NCBI GenBank assembly: GCA_029204225.1
Contig: CM055092.1
Coordinates: forward strand, 76,477,317 to 76,541,316
Source of the DNA: Diphasiastrum complanatum
Lineage: Eukaryota > Streptophyta > Lycopodiopsida > Lycopodiales > Lycopodiaceae
Direction: 5' to 3'
DNA: 64,000 nucleotides
In this document: one piece after another, positions 62,935-64,000 of the stretch
Layout of the letters: each line of letters starts with the position of its first letter
Numbering within the stretch: the stretch's first letter is position 1
Translations under genes and position numbers: made by a program
Notes under the pieces: model-generated
What the model was told of the DNA's origin: nothing
Seen by the model: the letters and a program-made list of their open reading frames with translations, nothing else
Database searches by the model: none

Positions 62935-63600
62935 TCACAGTCGACAAGAAGAACGGACGGTCTGCCAAATGCATGATCACTCATGCTTCATTGCCCAACT
63001 CGTTCTGGCAACATGTTGTGTCGACAACAACATATGGAATCGATGTATATCTAAAGGCTTACATGACAACAAAACTTCTCATGAAGTTTGGACTGGATTC
63101 AAACCTTCATCAAAGCATTTAAGAGTCTTTGGATGCACTGCCTATGCTCACGTCCAAAAGGACACAAAAAGAAATTAGATGGACATTCTTTCAAGACTAT
63201 TTTTGTTGGCTATTGATCCTCTAATGGGATGTATCGACTGTACAGTATCGAAACATGTAAAGTTGCAGAGATGTGACTTTCATTAAAGATCAGTTTATTG
63301 ATCTGAAGAGCAATGACTAGATGTAGTCTATAAATTCTGCCCAACAATTGATGCATTTTGAAATACTACTTCGATTCCTTCAAGCAGTTAGCTAGTATGG
63401 TCAAATTCAGAGGAAGATAAAGAAGCTGCAACTCAGGAGCAGCCGACACAGCCAAATTTTGCAACCAGAAGCTCCAACTAAAACATCAACAAGAATTCAA
63501 ACTCAATTTGTTTGATACTATGAGTTTGCTCACTACTCTATACAGCAGCCAACCATAGTTGAAGAAGCAATGTCACAGACTGATTCAGACTCTAGAGGAA
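62935..63600 (+). pseudogene. copia integrase fragment
   Basis: TSHEVWTGFKPSSKHLRVFG followed by CTAYAHV (about 63085-63160) is the conserved P.E.W.G.KP....LRVFGC.A..H box at the end of the copia integrase core. After a stop, KTIFVGY, SSNGMYRLYSIETCKV and a decayed RDV.F.E segment follow, then an acidic linker with stops. No RT follows within the window. Confidence 0.75.
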
Positions 63601-63609
63601 AGCTTGTTG

Positions 63610-64000
63610 TGGGTATTTTCGTGTATATAAATAAAATAGCCAGAAGTAGTAGAAATAAGTTGCGAGGGTCGTGGCTTCCTGCGTGTATAAGTCCATAAGC
63701 CAATGAGCCCTTGTAAATAATTTATAATAATTTATTTTTGGATAAAGTAGACTTTGGGCCATGTGATTAAAATATTATTAGAAGGCCAAAGTTTAAGTTA
63801 ACTTAAGTTCTCTAAGTTTTGTAATTAGTCAAAAGTCAAAGTGGTGGTAGGTGGGGTGTGCTTCCTTGTGCACCATAGATTAGTTTGTTTTTTTTTTTAA
63901 GGGTTAGGATTTCAAGCCAATAGGAAGCAAGGGGCAAGGGCCACCCCAAAGATAAAAAGGCACTCCTTGTACACCATTTTACATGCTAATAGAAAAGAGG
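63610..64000. other. No gene seen at window end
   Basis: AT-rich sequence with a TATATAAATAAAATA run near 63630. Possibly the edge of another repeat, but nothing can be assigned. Confidence 0.4.

Overview
The window looks like nuclear DNA of a land plant. The reasons are degenerate Ty1/copia and Ty3/gypsy LTR retrotransposons with plant-type primer sites, an hAT and a LINE-like remnant, very long CT/GA microsatellites, GT-AG introns, and one well-preserved PPR gene of the E-DYW class. A seed-free plant such as a fern or lycophyte is my guess from the DYW gene and the repeat load; this is inference. No rRNA, tRNA, CRISPR or bacterial-style operon was seen.

Layout. 1-3.4 kb: minus-strand gypsy remnant with a probable LTR. 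3.4-9.4 kb: a divergent gene pair (an unknown minus ORF and a plus histone H3-like ORF) split by a complete but non-autonomous copia element (4418-8971, TSD AACCC). 9.4-17.4 kb: minus-strand gypsy element with gag-pol, an extra ORF behind integrase and one LTR. 17.5-19.5 kb: copia RT/RNase H plus 3' LTR. 20.1-21.7 kb: coiled-coil ORF plus an inverted, shortened copy of the gypsy LTR. 22.3-26.5 kb: the best histone module, an H3/CENH3-like gene with a long SP-rich C-terminal extension, a divergent intergenic region with an 85-86 bp palindromic array, and a partner gene. 26.7-27.9 kb: decayed unknown gene. 30.4-32.5 kb: TCCGAC-rich minisatellites. 33.2-35.3 kb: third histone module. 35.3-40.3 kb: minus-strand copia fragments. 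41-47 kb: decayed unknown genes, a deletion-derivative LTR element (42564-44125, TSD TTTCC), a copia RT fragment and several (GA)n tracts. 48.1-50.6 kb: two convergent spliced unknown genes. 53.4-55.5 kb: hAT and LINE-like remnants. 56.4-59.2 kb: three-exon PPR-E-DYW gene carrying an OSB-like PDF motif. 62.9-63.6 kb: copia integrase remnant.

The most unusual content is the histone module, seen three times at 9, 23 and 33 kb. Each has an H3-like ORF starting with a MARTK-like tail, facing away from a second gene. The space between carries inverted copies of a GATATCGGTnnnnRRTGC-like motif, arranged in the two better copies with an 80-86 bp period between a TATA-like box and the start codon. 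The partner proteins of modules 2 and 3 are recognisably related to each other. All copies carry stops or frameshifts, so they are probably relics of a repeated, possibly mobile or viral, gene unit. The only protein-coding gene that looks fully intact is the PPR-DYW gene, which would act in organelle RNA editing.
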